Shown here: one piece after another, positions 27,216 to 35,991 of the stretch
Numbering within the stretch: position 1 is the first letter of the stretch
Layout: each line of letters starts with the position of its first letter
Assembly (NCBI RefSeq): GCF_023476645.1
Contig: NZ_JAMCOJ010000003.1
Location: 1-64,000, forward strand
Reading direction: 5' to 3'
DNA length: 64,000 nucleotides
From: Cellulophaga sp. 20_2_10
GTDB lineage: Bacteria; Bacteroidota; Bacteroidia; Flavobacteriales; Flavobacteriaceae
Notes under the pieces: generated by a model
What the model was told of the DNA's origin: nothing
Database searches by the model: none
Seen by the model: only the letters and a program-made list of their open reading frames with translations
Position numbers and translations under genes: made by a program

Positions 27216-28205
27216 ATGTATCCAATTATTAGAAACAGAAGATTACGTAGTAATGAGGTAATCCGTTCTATGGTTCGTGAAACCATTATATCTCCAGATG
27301 ATTTTTTAGTGCCGCTTTTTGTGGTAGAAGGTAAAGGTATAAAAGACGAAATACCGTCTATGCCAAATTACTTTAGGTTTAGTTTAGATTTATTAGAGAA
27401 AGAAGTAAAAGAGCTTTGGAAAATGGGCCTAAAGTCGGTTTTACTTTTTGCTAAAGTCCCAGATAATTTAAAAGATAATAAAGGAACAGAAGCTTTAAAC
27501 CCAGACGGATTAATGCAACGCGCTGTAAAAACAGTAAAAAATGCGTGTCCGGCTATGTTGGTGATGACAGATGTTGCTTTAGATCCTTACTCGTCTTATG
27601 GTCACGATGGTATTATAGAAGATGGTTTGGTGTTAAACGATGAATCTGTTGAGGTACTTACAGAAATGAGTGTTTCCCATGCAGAAGCAGGTGCAGATTT
27701 TGTTGCTCCTAGTGATATGATGGATGGCCGTATTTTAAGCATACGTGAAGCTTTGGAAGATGATGGTTTCCATAACACCGGTATTATGAGTTACAGTGCC
27801 AAATATGCTTCAGCTTTTTATGGTCCTTTTAGAGATGCTTTAGATTCTGCGCCAGTAGATGTAAAAGACATACCTAAGGATAAGAAAACATACCAAATGG
27901 ACTATGCAAACCGTTTTGAAGCAATTAGAGAAACAGAAATGGATATAGACGAAGGTGCAGATATTGTAATGATAAAACCGGGACTTTGTTACTTAGATAT
28001 TGTACGTGAAATTAAAAACGAAGTAGATGTGCCAGTGGCGGTTTACCAAGTTAGTGGCGAGTATGCAATGGTAAAAGCAGCAGCAGAAAAAGGCTGGTTA
28101 GACCATGATGCAGTGGTTATGGAACAACTTACTGCAATAAAGAGAGCAGGAGCAAATATTATTGCAAGCTACTTTGCTAAAGATGCAATTCGTATTTTAG
28201 GATAA
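27216..28205 (+). CDS. hemB: delta-aminolevulinic acid dehydratase HemB
   Basis: The 329-residue product condenses two aminolevulinate molecules to porphobilinogen. The start MYPIIRNRRLRSNEVIRSMV is chosen because the promoter -7 box lies upstream of it and within the longer frame. Visible signatures are VMTDVALDPYSSYGHDGI near residues 110-127 (metal-site region with Cys replaced, as in Mg/K-type enzymes), the Schiff-base Lys region MSYSAKYASAFYGPFRDA near 190, and the second active-site Lys in IVMIKPGLCYLDI near 250. It is separated from the other hem genes and has its own promoter. Confidence 0.96.
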   Translation: MYPIIRNRRLRSNEVIRSMVRETIISPDDFLVPLFVVEGKGIKDEIPSMPNYFRFSLDLLEKEVKELWKMGLKSVLLFAKVPDNLKDNKGTEALNPDGLMQRAVKTVKNACPAMLVMTDVALDPYSSYGHDGIIEDGLVLNDESVEVLTEMSVSHAEAGADFVAPSDMMDGRILSIREALEDDGFHNTGIMSYSAKYASAFYGPFRDALDSAPVDVKDIPKDKKTYQMDYANRFEAIRETEMDIDEGADIVMIKPGLCYLDIVREIKNEVDVPVAVYQVSGEYAMVKAAAEKGWLDHDAVVMEQLTAIKRAGANIIASYFAKDAIRILG

Positions 28206-28218
28206 AAATATACCTTTT

Positions 28219-29526
28219 ATGAAAAAACAACAGCAGACTAAAATAGTGTTAACAATACTACTTTTTAGTGTGCTGTTTTCATTTGCACAAGACTTAACTA
28301 CGGGTAGTATAACTAAGGCAGGGTTAGATTCTGTTTTGGTTTATAAAAAGGTGGACTCTATTATGAAACTAGGAATTGACAATGACGCTTTTCCTGGTGC
28401 ACAACTTCTGGTAGCTAAAGACTCTAAAATTATTTTTCATAAAGCATATGGGTACCACACGTATGACAGTCTGCAAAGAGTACAATTAACAGATGTGTAT
28501 GATATTGCTTCGGTGACAAAAATAACAGCTGCTTTACCAGCATTAATGAAGCTTTATGATGAGGGTAAGATAAACTTAGACGTGCCATTTAGTACCTATT
28601 GGAAACCTTGGAAGCATAGAGCAGATAAAAAGCATATTACCCTAAGAGAGATACTAGCACACCAAGCAGGTTTAACCCCTTATATTGTTTTTTTAAATGA
28701 TGTTTTAAAGAAAAACGGGAAGCTAAAACGTAGGTTTGTTAAAAATAAGCCTAGTAAAAAATTCTCTAAAGAAGCATATAGCGGTTTGTATGTAAAAGAT
28801 AGATTTAAGAATAAAATGTATCGTAAAATAAACAGATCTAAAGTAGCAGAAGAAAAAACATACAAATACTCTGGGCTCACTTTTTTGCTATATCCAGAGC
28901 TAGTACAGCAAATCACTGGTGTTAGTTATAATACATATTTACAACAAAATTTTTATACTCCTTTAGGACTAAATACAATGGGTTTTCTACCCAAAAAGGG
29001 AGGACATAGTTATGCAATTGTACCCACTGAAATAGATACCGTTTTTAGAAAAGAACTTACTCGTAATTTTGTGCATGATGAAAACGCAGCACTTTTAGGA
29101 GGTATATCTGGTAATGCAGGTTTGTTTGCTTCTGCAACAGATTTAGCTAAAATTATGCAGATGTATGTGAATTACGGAGTGTATAACGGCAAACGCTATT
29201 TTTCTGAAGCTACGGTAAAAGAATTTACACGAGTACAGTACCCAGAGAACAACAACAAAAGAGGCTTAGGTTTTGATAAGCCTACATTGGGTAATGATAC
29301 ATTGCCATTAGCAAAAGCATATCCTGCACCAGAAGTTAGTAAAGAGAGTTTTGGACACGCTGGTTTTACAGGAACATTTGTTTGGGCAGATCCTAAAAAC
29401 AAACTCGTTTTTATTTTCTTGTCAAACAGAGTATACCCAACCAGAACCAACAGAAATTTATATACACTAAATATTAGACCAGCACTACAGCAGGTTTTTT
29501 ACACTTCAAAAAAAGAGACAAATTAG
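28219..29526 (+). CDS. exported serine hydrolase, beta-lactamase/class C fold
   Basis: The 435-residue protein has a signal peptide (MKKQQQTKIVLTILLFSVLFSFAQ). The penicillin-binding fold is shown by SVTK in DIASVTKITAALPALMKL (SxxK, residues about 97-100), YSG in KYSGLTFLLYPEL at the YxN position, and FGHAGFTGTFVW near 375 in place of the KTG box. ASATDLAKIMQMYVN is typical of the family. Substrates may be peptidoglycan peptides or esters; the Asn-to-Gly change in the YxN motif warns against calling it a beta-lactamase. It follows hemB by 13 bases, so it may share the hemB promoter. Confidence 0.88.
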   Translation: MKKQQQTKIVLTILLFSVLFSFAQDLTTGSITKAGLDSVLVYKKVDSIMKLGIDNDAFPGAQLLVAKDSKIIFHKAYGYHTYDSLQRVQLTDVYDIASVTKITAALPALMKLYDEGKINLDVPFSTYWKPWKHRADKKHITLREILAHQAGLTPYIVFLNDVLKKNGKLKRRFVKNKPSKKFSKEAYSGLYVKDRFKNKMYRKINRSKVAEEKTYKYSGLTFLLYPELVQQITGVSYNTYLQQNFYTPLGLNTMGFLPKKGGHSYAIVPTEIDTVFRKELTRNFVHDENAALLGGISGNAGLFASATDLAKIMQMYVNYGVYNGKRYFSEATVKEFTRVQYPENNNKRGLGFDKPTLGNDTLPLAKAYPAPEVSKESFGHAGFTGTFVWADPKNKLVFIFLSNRVYPTRTNRNLYTLNIRPALQQVFYTSKKETN

Positions 29527-29662
29527 TCTGTTTTAACTATTAAAAATACTTGCGCTTACAACGAATAAAGGTTCAAGTCTACCAGAAATACATACACACT
29601 ATAGTATTCTAAAAATATTATATAGTTTAGTTTTATAAATAACCTATTTAACCAAACTATAT

Positions 29663-30409
29663 ATGATACAGTTTTTAAGAAACATTCTAGGACTTGGTCC
29701 TGCAGAACCAACCAAATTGCGTAAAAAGCCAGAAGAGGTAGTAGTAAAGTCAGCAGTGAAGGAGATGGTTGAAGATGAGTTAGAAATGGATTTCACTAGT
29801 ATTTATCCGTATTTGGTTTCTCAAAAAACACAAGAGCTAGATTTGGGAGGTGAATTAGTCTCAGTTTTTCATAAAACAGAAAATAGTTATGCTCCTATTG
29901 TTCAGGCTTTTGTTATGATGAATATAGGTAAGATTGATGAAAATGGAGAGGTAGATATTTTTCATTTAAAAACAAGTAATAAAACGGAAGATGATTACGA
30001 AATGTTTGATAAGCATAGTCTAATCAATTTAGATAATTTAGAATTACCTTTTGTGTTTTGGGATTTCTCTGATGAAAAAATAGAGTATGATATTTTATCA
30101 GTTAAAATAGCTGCACTTGCTAGTGAAAAAATACTAAGTAAAAAACACATGTTAGAGGCGCATAAAATGCTAAATTCTAAGGAACTTTTGGTTTCAATAC
30201 CAAGAAAAGGACTCATTTTTGTGTGCTCTAATTTACTAGATAAAGAACATATTACACATTTTATGAATTTACATGCATACGCTATCTTATCTGATAAACA
30301 TGACCTTGAAGTATTATGTGAAGATCTTTTTGTGGTTGAAGAAGGAGAGGTAGTCAATGTTATAGGTATTACTCAATTATCTGATGTTCTTAGAGAAGGG
30401 AACTCTTAA
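29663..30409 (+). CDS. conserved-looking hypothetical protein, cytoplasmic
   Basis: I do not recognise this 248-residue protein. It has no signal peptide. The first 45 residues are charged and probably flexible; the rest is an alpha/beta pattern with many acidic residues. LNSKELLVSIPRKGLIFVCS around residues 171-190 is its most distinctive stretch and recalls the DUF1444/YtpQ group, though not strongly enough to assign it. The acidic lipoprotein at 30490 follows in the same direction after 80 bases. Confidence 0.65.
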   Translation: MIQFLRNILGLGPAEPTKLRKKPEEVVVKSAVKEMVEDELEMDFTSIYPYLVSQKTQELDLGGELVSVFHKTENSYAPIVQAFVMMNIGKIDENGEVDIFHLKTSNKTEDDYEMFDKHSLINLDNLELPFVFWDFSDEKIEYDILSVKIAALASEKILSKKHMLEAHKMLNSKELLVSIPRKGLIFVCSNLLDKEHITHFMNLHAYAILSDKHDLEVLCEDLFVVEEGEVVNVIGITQLSDVLREGNS

Positions 30410-30489
30410 TAATCCCGTTAAACAGGGTATAATTGTATAAATTATTCTTTTAATTTTACACTTTACTGCATCAACCTTAAAAATTATCT

Positions 30490-31797
30490 ATGAAAAAAAT
30501 ATTACTACTATTAATTGTAATACTATTTAATAGCTGCTTTGGCGGAGAAAAAACAGATGAAGAGCTGTTGGCTATAGACAAAGAAATGCTTGCAGAGAGT
30601 ATGGAATCTGATAAGGTTTTGTCTTATAAATTTGCGAAAATAATAATTAGGGCTTCTGCTGCAGAAGATTCTATTTCTCCTGAATTTACAGAGTTTAAGT
30701 CGGACTTAACCAAGATCTTTAATACAATTTCTGAGCATAATGTAGAGGGGTCAGAAGGTTTGTCTGTATTGGATTATATTTCTATTTACAGAGATTATAA
30801 TAAAATGAAAGATTTTATAAAAGAGGCAGATGAAGATGATTTTCCAACCTTGTTAGAAGTTTTTAGTGCTGCAGATGCTAAGTCATCTGGACAAAAAATT
30901 AATGTGCCAAAAGGAATAGCTAAGGATTACCTGCAGAATATTGAACATTCCGTTTTAAGTGCAATTGTAGTATTAAGTAGGGATATTGGTAAAGATGTGT
31001 CTTTGTACGAGTGTTTTAAAACAAAACCAGAGTTACTTCCAGATTCAGAAGTAAAAACACTTTTACAGTATTTTAGAGGTTTTGTGTTTTTTGAAAAAAA
31101 ATTACATTATTTATCAGAAGATGAAATATCTAGAAATATAGATTGGCTAAACGCTAATGAAGGTATAGACTTACCATTAACAAGACTAATGTTTCAATGG
31201 GGTAACTTAAGTAATAAAGAAACGTATACTGGACTTCATTCTTTAAATTATCTATTTAGAGGTTGTAATAGGTTAATGATGGAGCGTGATATTGATGAAG
31301 AACGTGCTTTAGAAGATTTTGAAGTCTTTTTAGACGATTCTAAAAAGATTGGATTGGATAACGAGGTTATATGGTCTGTAGAGTCTTATTTGTATCTTAA
31401 AAAAGAGAAAAACGATAAGGCAATTGCCGCTTTAAAAAAATTGAAAACTAGTGATTTACTTTCCTCAGATGAAAAAGAAAGGATAGATGAATCTATAGAA
31501 TATGTAAAAAATAGAGAGTCCGGTAAAGTGTTAAACGGTTTTTACGATAAATATTTTTTAGGTAAAATAACTACAAAGTATATGCTATCTCTTTTAGCAG
31601 AAATAGATTGGCAAAAAATAATGGAGGAGCAAAACGTGCCGTATACTAAAGAAATGTTTGCCACTGTAGATAATTTTAAAAGCTTTATAGAAAACTACAA
31701 TAAATACACAAGCTCGGAAAACCTAGAAAAGGCAGGAGACGAAATTATGAAGCAAGGAGAAGGACTTTGGGATAAAACCAAAGGTTTATTAGATTAG
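30490..31797 (+). CDS. lipoprotein of unknown function, helical
   Basis: The 435-residue product begins with a lipoprotein signal (MKKILLLLIVILFNSC, lipobox Cys at residue 16). The rest is acidic and largely helical, with segments such as LSSDEKERIDESIEYVKNRESG that suggest TPR- or HEAT-like packing. Near the end, TSSENLEKAGDEIMKQGEG is a probable amphipathic helix. I know no family for it. A clear terminator follows. Confidence 0.7.
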   Translation: MKKILLLLIVILFNSCFGGEKTDEELLAIDKEMLAESMESDKVLSYKFAKIIIRASAAEDSISPEFTEFKSDLTKIFNTISEHNVEGSEGLSVLDYISIYRDYNKMKDFIKEADEDDFPTLLEVFSAADAKSSGQKINVPKGIAKDYLQNIEHSVLSAIVVLSRDIGKDVSLYECFKTKPELLPDSEVKTLLQYFRGFVFFEKKLHYLSEDEISRNIDWLNANEGIDLPLTRLMFQWGNLSNKETYTGLHSLNYLFRGCNRLMMERDIDEERALEDFEVFLDDSKKIGLDNEVIWSVESYLYLKKEKNDKAIAALKKLKTSDLLSSDEKERIDESIEYVKNRESGKVLNGFYDKYFLGKITTKYMLSLLAEIDWQKIMEEQNVPYTKEMFATVDNFKSFIENYNKYTSSENLEKAGDEIMKQGEGLWDKTKGLLD

Positions 31798-31831
31798 GTA
31801 ACTATTTCCCTAATTCCATTTTTTATTATAA

Positions 31832-31867
31832 ATGCCCAAAATGAGCTAAAAAACACATTTTGGGCAT
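31832..31867 (+). terminator. terminator after the helical lipoprotein gene
   Basis: ATGCCCAAAATG (31832-31843) pairs perfectly with CATTTTGGGCAT (31856-31867), followed by AGTTTTTTC. It lies 35 bases past the stop at 31797. Confidence 0.85.
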
Positions 31868-31977
31868 AGTTTTTTCATAAAAGTATCAATATCTCACCGA
31901 ATATAACAATATAGTGTTTAGTAATATTTCTACTTTCGTAGGTGTTAAATTCTTCAATCTATTCTAAATTACACGGT

Positions 31978-32892
31978 ATGAAAACTACTTTTTTAAAGTA
32001 TCTAATCGCTTCTAGTATTGTATTTGCCTCTTTTGGTGGTGCTTCTTTTACGACAATAAAAATGGCTGGTAACACTGAAAAGTCAATCACAAAATTTAGT
32101 ATAGATAGCACCGATAATTTTGATCCTAATTTTCATATTTACCTGTGTTTTGGACAATCTAATATGGAGGGTTCTGCAACAATAGAGGAGCAAGACTTAA
32201 TAGGAGAAGATCGTTTTAAAGTATTACAATCTTTAGATTGTGATAATCTTAAAAGAGAAAAAGGAAAATGGTACACCGCTGTACCTCCTTTAACACAGTG
32301 CTACACAGGATTGTCTCCTGCAGATTATTTTGGTAAAACTATGGTTAAAAACCTGCCAGATAGTATTAGTGTAGGGCTAATAAGTGTAGCTGTTGGTGGT
32401 TCTGATATTAGATTGTTTGATAAAGATATTCATGCAGATTATGACGACACTTATAAGGAAGATTGGTTTACAGATAAAATTAAAGCTTACGGAGACAATC
32501 CTTATCAGCATTTAATACAACTAGCAAAACAAGCGCAAAAAAGAGGTGTTATAAAAGGCATTCTTTTGCATCAAGGAGAAAGCAACACGGGTGATGAAAA
32601 TTGGCCATTGTATGTAAGTACTATTTATAATAATATGTTAGCAGATCTTGGGTTAGATGCTAGTAAAGTTCCTTTGTTGGCTGGTGAAATGGTACATAAA
32701 GAGCAAGGAGGTAAGTGCGCAAGTATGAACCCAATTGTTAATACGCTTCCACAAACTATACCAACAGCCTATGTAATAACCTCTAAAGGCTGTGAAGCAA
32801 GGAAAGACAGTGTGCACTTTAACTCTGCTGGAGTAAGAGAACTAGGAAAGAGATACGCACTTAAGATGCTTTCGTTAAAAGAAGAATATTAG
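31978..32892 (+). CDS. exported sialate O-acetylesterase-like SGNH hydrolase
   Basis: The product (about 304 aa) has a signal peptide (MKTTFLKYLIASSIVFASFGGASF). The SASA-domain motifs are clear: YLCFGQSNMEGSA with the nucleophile Ser, the oxyanion Gly region AVGGSDIRLF, GILLHQGESNTGDENW near residue 185, and DSVHFNSAGVRELGKRY with the catalytic Asp/His at the end. Such enzymes remove acetyl groups from sugars of plant or algal polysaccharides; no polysaccharide locus is adjacent, so the substrate is open. The start at 31978 gives a proper signal peptide; the ATG at 31942 would add 12 residues and overlap a TACTTTCG promoter-like box (31931-31938). Confidence 0.87.
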   Translation: MKTTFLKYLIASSIVFASFGGASFTTIKMAGNTEKSITKFSIDSTDNFDPNFHIYLCFGQSNMEGSATIEEQDLIGEDRFKVLQSLDCDNLKREKGKWYTAVPPLTQCYTGLSPADYFGKTMVKNLPDSISVGLISVAVGGSDIRLFDKDIHADYDDTYKEDWFTDKIKAYGDNPYQHLIQLAKQAQKRGVIKGILLHQGESNTGDENWPLYVSTIYNNMLADLGLDASKVPLLAGEMVHKEQGGKCASMNPIVNTLPQTIPTAYVITSKGCEARKDSVHFNSAGVRELGKRYALKMLSLKEEY

Positions 32893-32975
32893 TGTAAAAA
32901 CCTTGTCGTACTTATCTAATATGTTAATCTAAAAAAATAACATACTTTTGGTTTTTTAGATTAACACAAGGACAG

Positions 32976-33845
32976 GTGGCATCAGATATACAAAAATACG
33001 GTTTTAAAGAGGGGTTGCCGCACGAGTTTGAGCTTGCTAACCTTGGTGAGTTGTATGCTAATTTCTTTGATGATTTAATTGTACCGCATAGAACAGATTT
33101 CTATCAAATTATATGGTTTAAAAAGGGTAAACCTAGACATATGGTAGATTTTAACCCAATAGAAATACAACCAAATTCCATACTGTTTGTAGATAAAAAT
33201 AGCGTTCAATGTTTTGATGAAAATGAACCTATAGATGGTGAAGTACTTTTGTTTACAGATAATTTTTTCTGTAAAACAGAAGATGACACAAAGTTTTTAA
33301 GAAGTAGCATGCTTTTTAACGACCTGTATTCTATATCTACTATAGAGATTAAAGAGTTGAGGTCTATTTTTGATAGCTTTTTTAAACTAATGAAGATAGA
33401 GTTAGAGAACGATTTAGATAATTATCAGTCAGATATTCTTAGAAATCAGCTAAAAAATTTACTGCTAATATCAGAAAGAGAAAGACAAACTCAAAATAGT
33501 GCTATTATTAATAAAGGACCAGATTTAGATTGTGTAATTAAGTTTAGGGATCTTTTAGACAAACAGTTTCAGTTACAAAAATCTGTAGCGAAATATACAG
33601 AGCAGTTAAACGTTACTCAAAAACGTTTAAATTCTGCTACATTAAAGGTAATGGATATTACTCCAAAGCAAATGATAGACGCTAGAGTTATCTTAGAGGC
33701 TAAGCGTTTATTGGTGCATACTTTAGATAGTGTAAAAGAAATAGGGTATACACTTGGTTTTGAAGAGCCTACAAATTTCGTGAAGTACTTTAAAAAACAC
33801 CAAACAGTTACGCCAATAGAATTTAGAAATAAGTTTGGCAACTAG
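32976..33845 (+). CDS. AraC-family transcriptional regulator
   Basis: The 289-residue product starts at GTG (MASDIQKYGF). The N-terminal 170 residues are a cupin-like sensing part (FYQIIWFKKGKPRHMVDF, then IQPNSILFVDKNSVQCF). The last 95 residues hold the AraC DNA-binding domain: VAKYTEQLNVTQKRLNSATL for the first helix-turn-helix and SVKEIGYTLGFEEPTNFVKY then FKKHQTVTPIEFRNKF for the second. It follows the acetylesterase gene in the same direction (83 bases), but the target is not evident. Confidence 0.88.
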   Translation: MASDIQKYGFKEGLPHEFELANLGELYANFFDDLIVPHRTDFYQIIWFKKGKPRHMVDFNPIEIQPNSILFVDKNSVQCFDENEPIDGEVLLFTDNFFCKTEDDTKFLRSSMLFNDLYSISTIEIKELRSIFDSFFKLMKIELENDLDNYQSDILRNQLKNLLLISERERQTQNSAIINKGPDLDCVIKFRDLLDKQFQLQKSVAKYTEQLNVTQKRLNSATLKVMDITPKQMIDARVILEAKRLLVHTLDSVKEIGYTLGFEEPTNFVKYFKKHQTVTPIEFRNKFGN

Positions 33846-33959
33846 TTTTTATGGCGCAAAAATACCATTTTAAACTGCTTTTTTATCATAATTAATTAAT
33901 TGCCTTAACGCAAATTTGCTTCTTAGTTTAATCACAATAAAAGAAACAAATTTGAAGAA

Positions 33960-34229
33960 ATGAAATTGTTAATAGATGTTATAGGGTGGTCAGGTTCTGG
34001 CTTTTTAATTCTTGCTTACGGACTAACATTAGTAGAGCATAATAAGTATGTTAATTACGCGAAATACTTAAATCTTTTTGGAGCGCTTTTAATAGCCATA
34101 AACTGTTATTACTATAACGCAATACCTTCATTTGTTTCTAATTTAATTTGGTCGGTTATGGCTACTTTAACCATATATAAAACAAAAAAGCGAGAACGTT
34201 ATTTTGTTAAAGCTAAGTTTAAAATGTAA
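33960..34229 (+). CDS. small membrane protein, CBU_0592-like
   Basis: The 89-residue protein has three hydrophobic segments and the pattern IGWSGSGFLILAYGLTL ... YLNLFGALLIAINCYYYNAI ... SNLIWSVMATLTIYK, typical of the CBU_0592 family of small membrane proteins. The function of the family is not known to me. It stands alone between the AraC gene and the SnoaL lipoprotein. Confidence 0.75.
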   Translation: MKLLIDVIGWSGSGFLILAYGLTLVEHNKYVNYAKYLNLFGALLIAINCYYYNAIPSFVSNLIWSVMATLTIYKTKKRERYFVKAKFKM

Positions 34230-34287
34230 GTTCTTTTATTTAGTTAGTGCGCTGTTTATTAGTGAATTGTTCTTTGCTAAAAATTAC

Positions 34288-34294
34288 CATACTA
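34288..34294. promoter_or_regulatory. CATACTA motif shared with the hxlR promoter region
   Basis: CATACTA, part of the 11-base near-palindrome CCATACTATGG (34287-34297), is the complement of TAGTATG, which occurs twice in the hxlR promoter. It lies 66 bases before the SnoaL lipoprotein start and may place that gene under the same regulator. A seven-base match is weak evidence. Confidence 0.3.
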
Positions 34295-34359
34295 TGGATT
34301 TTTTGTATCATCATATATCTTTTTTGTAGCAACATCTTTGCATCAAAATAAAAACAATT

Positions 34360-35244
34360 ATGAAAAAATCTATACTTACAGGAACTGTGGTGTTGGCAAT
34401 TTTAGCTACGTCATGTAAAACAACTGAAAACACCAATTCAGAATCTAAAAAAGAAGAAAAAACGATGGATGTATCTAATCAAGAAAAGACCTTAGCGGTT
34501 TTAAAAAGCATTGAAACAGGGGCTCAAGAGCCAGTAGCATACATTAACCCAACTACATATATTCAACATAATTTAGGTGTTGCAGATGGTTTAGCAGGTT
34601 TTGGTGCTTTATTGGAAGCGTTACCTCCTAATTCTGCTAAAGTGAATACAGTGCGTGCTTTTACAGATGGTGATTTTGTTTTTGCACAAACAGAATATGA
34701 GTTTTTTGGACCTAAAATTGGCTTTGATATTTTTAGATTTGAAGACGGTTTAATTGTAGAGCATTGGGATAACTTACAACTAAATACGGGCAAGCCAAAC
34801 CCAAGCGGACATACCATGATAGATGGCGCAACTGAAATTACGGATTTAGATAAAACTGATGCGAATAAAGAAATCGTAAAAGGTTTTGTTACCGATATTC
34901 TTATGAATGGTGATATGACAAAAATTTCTGGTTATTTTGATGGAGATAACTACATACAACATAATCCAAATATTCCTGATCAGCTTTCTGGTTTAGGAGC
35001 AACCTTAGAAGCATTGGCAAAACAAGGTATTTTTATGAAGTATGACAGAATACATAAGGTATTAGGACAAGGTAATTTTGTATTAACAGTTAGTGAAGGT
35101 CACTTTGGTGAAGATCATAATTCTTTTTACGATTTGTTTAGAGTAGAAAATGGCAAAATAGCAGAGCACTGGGATGTTGTTGAAAAAATAGCACTTAAAG
35201 AAGATTGGAAAAATCAAAATGGGAAATTCAATTTTGCTAAGTAA
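34360..35244 (+). CDS. lipoprotein with two SnoaL-like domains
   Basis: The 294-residue product has a lipoprotein signal (lipobox LATSC, Cys near 19). It contains two tandem SnoaL/NTF2-fold domains: the first with TYIQHNLGVADGLAGFGALL and DIFRFEDGLIVEHWDNLQ, the second with NYIQHNPNIPDQLSGLGATL and DLFRVENGKIAEHWDVVE. Both keep the YIQHN and EHWD elements that line the pocket in this group, which includes polyketide cyclases and many proteins of unknown role. It has a single-domain paralogue at 40532 with the same motifs, so both probably act on the same type of compound in the periplasm. A terminator follows. Confidence 0.85.
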   Translation: MKKSILTGTVVLAILATSCKTTENTNSESKKEEKTMDVSNQEKTLAVLKSIETGAQEPVAYINPTTYIQHNLGVADGLAGFGALLEALPPNSAKVNTVRAFTDGDFVFAQTEYEFFGPKIGFDIFRFEDGLIVEHWDNLQLNTGKPNPSGHTMIDGATEITDLDKTDANKEIVKGFVTDILMNGDMTKISGYFDGDNYIQHNPNIPDQLSGLGATLEALAKQGIFMKYDRIHKVLGQGNFVLTVSEGHFGEDHNSFYDLFRVENGKIAEHWDVVEKIALKEDWKNQNGKFNFAK

Positions 35245-35330
35245 TTTCTAGACTAAACTATGAATCTAATTATACCTTAAAAGATGAAGGGTTATGAAGA
35301 AGATTTGGTGTAATTTGAATAGTAGTCTGT

Positions 35331-35360
35331 AAAAAATGCAGCCCTTGGGCTGCATTTTTT
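35331..35360. terminator. bidirectional terminator between SnoaL lipoprotein and hxlR
   Basis: AAAAAATGCAGCCC (35331-35344) pairs perfectly with GGGCTGCATTTTTT (35347-35360). A- and T-runs on both sides let it serve the plus-strand lipoprotein gene and the minus-strand hxlR gene, which converge here. Confidence 0.88.
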
Positions 35361-35383
35361 TATTTTCTAGATTCATTTTTTGT

Positions 35384-35767
35384 TTATTCGTCAAACAAAA
35401 ACTCACCTTTTGTTTCTGCGGCGTGTAAACCCCATTCAACTATTAGGGTTAAAATAGGCGTAAGCGTTTGACCAAATTCGGTAAGGGTATATTCCACTTT
35501 TAAAGGTGGTTTTTTAGTGTAAACTTTTCTGCTTACAATACCATCAGCTTCTAGTTGTTTTAATTGCAAACTTAGGGTGCGTTCTGTAATACCCGGTATT
35601 TCTTTACGTAACTCGTTATACCGCTTCTTATTACTAGTTAAATGTGTAAGTATAACACTCTTCCATTTTCCACCAATAAGTTGCATAGCTGCGCTTGTTG
35701 GGCAAAAGGATATTTTATCGTTGATTTTAATCTTTGGTTTTTTTTCAAACAGTTCTTTTCTGTCCAT
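35384..35767 (-). CDS. HxlR-family repressor, YodB-like, with a sensor-type Cys
   Basis: The 127-residue protein is a winged helix-turn-helix of the HxlR family: CPTSAAMQLIGGKWKSVILTHL (Cys 22), KRYNELRKEIPGITERTLSLQL for the recognition helix region, and GIVSRKVYTKKPPLKVEYTLTEFG for the wing. The N-terminal Cys is the position at which the Bacillus regulators YodB and CatR and the related QorR are modified by quinones or diamide (established for those proteins). It diverges from a nitroreductase gene, as yodB does from yodC in Bacillus subtilis as I recall. It probably represses itself and the facing operon; the inducer is inferred to be an electrophile. Confidence 0.9.
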   Translation of the reverse strand: MDRKELFEKKPKIKINDKISFCPTSAAMQLIGGKWKSVILTHLTSNKKRYNELRKEIPGITERTLSLQLKQLEADGIVSRKVYTKKPPLKVEYTLTEFGQTLTPILTLIVEWGLHAAETKGEFLFDE

Positions 35768-35789
35768 TTCTAAAGTATTTAATATGGCA

Positions 35790-35820
35790 CAAAGGTAGTA
35801 TGCTTTAATTTAGTATGCAA
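35790..35820 (-). promoter_or_regulatory. promoter of hxlR, with direct repeats
   Basis: On the minus strand, TTG (35820-35818), 20 bases, then TACCTTTG (35797-35790) is a full Bacteroidota promoter, 22 bases before the hxlR ATG. The core overlaps two direct copies of TAGTATGC (35796-35803 and 35811-35818, period 15), which may be binding sites. Confidence 0.7.
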
Positions 35821-35823
35821 CTA

Positions 35824-35837
35824 TACTTTTTATAGTA
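35824..35837. promoter_or_regulatory. YodB-box-like dyad in the hxlR/nitroreductase divergent region
   Basis: TACTTTTTATAGTA is an inverted repeat (TACT-N6-AGTA). It matches the Bacillus YodB box, TACTWTTTGWAGTA as I remember it, at 13 of 14 positions. It sits just upstream of the hxlR -33 element and about 75 bases before the nitroreductase promoter -33. Confidence 0.55.
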
Positions 35838-35911
35838 AAATATTTTTATTATATTTCATTGTATATCAGTGTTTTGTGTTTTTATGTTTGTGCTATACTT
35901 TATGACCGTTA

Positions 35912-35942
35912 TTGCGCAATTGTTAAACTATATATACATTTG
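35912..35942 (+). promoter_or_regulatory. promoter of the nitroreductase operon
   Basis: TTG (35912-35914), 20 bases, then TACATTTG (35935-35942). The ATG at 35992 follows after 49 bases, which rules out the longer frame beginning at 35869 because the promoter would lie inside it. Confidence 0.7.
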
Positions 35943-35991
35943 CGCTATAATTTTGATAGTATTAATAATCAGCAACTTAAAATATAAAGAT

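Noticed and set aside
27146-27286. N-terminal extension of the helicase to 27286
   Set aside because: These codons are antisense to the hemB start and promoter; the hydrophobic peptide is complementary-strand translation of hemB.
35869-35991. Hydrophobic 41-residue extension of the nitroreductase
   Set aside because: It contains the promoter TTG-N20-TACATTTG; nitroreductases of this type are cytoplasmic and begin near MNLTEALNSRYT.
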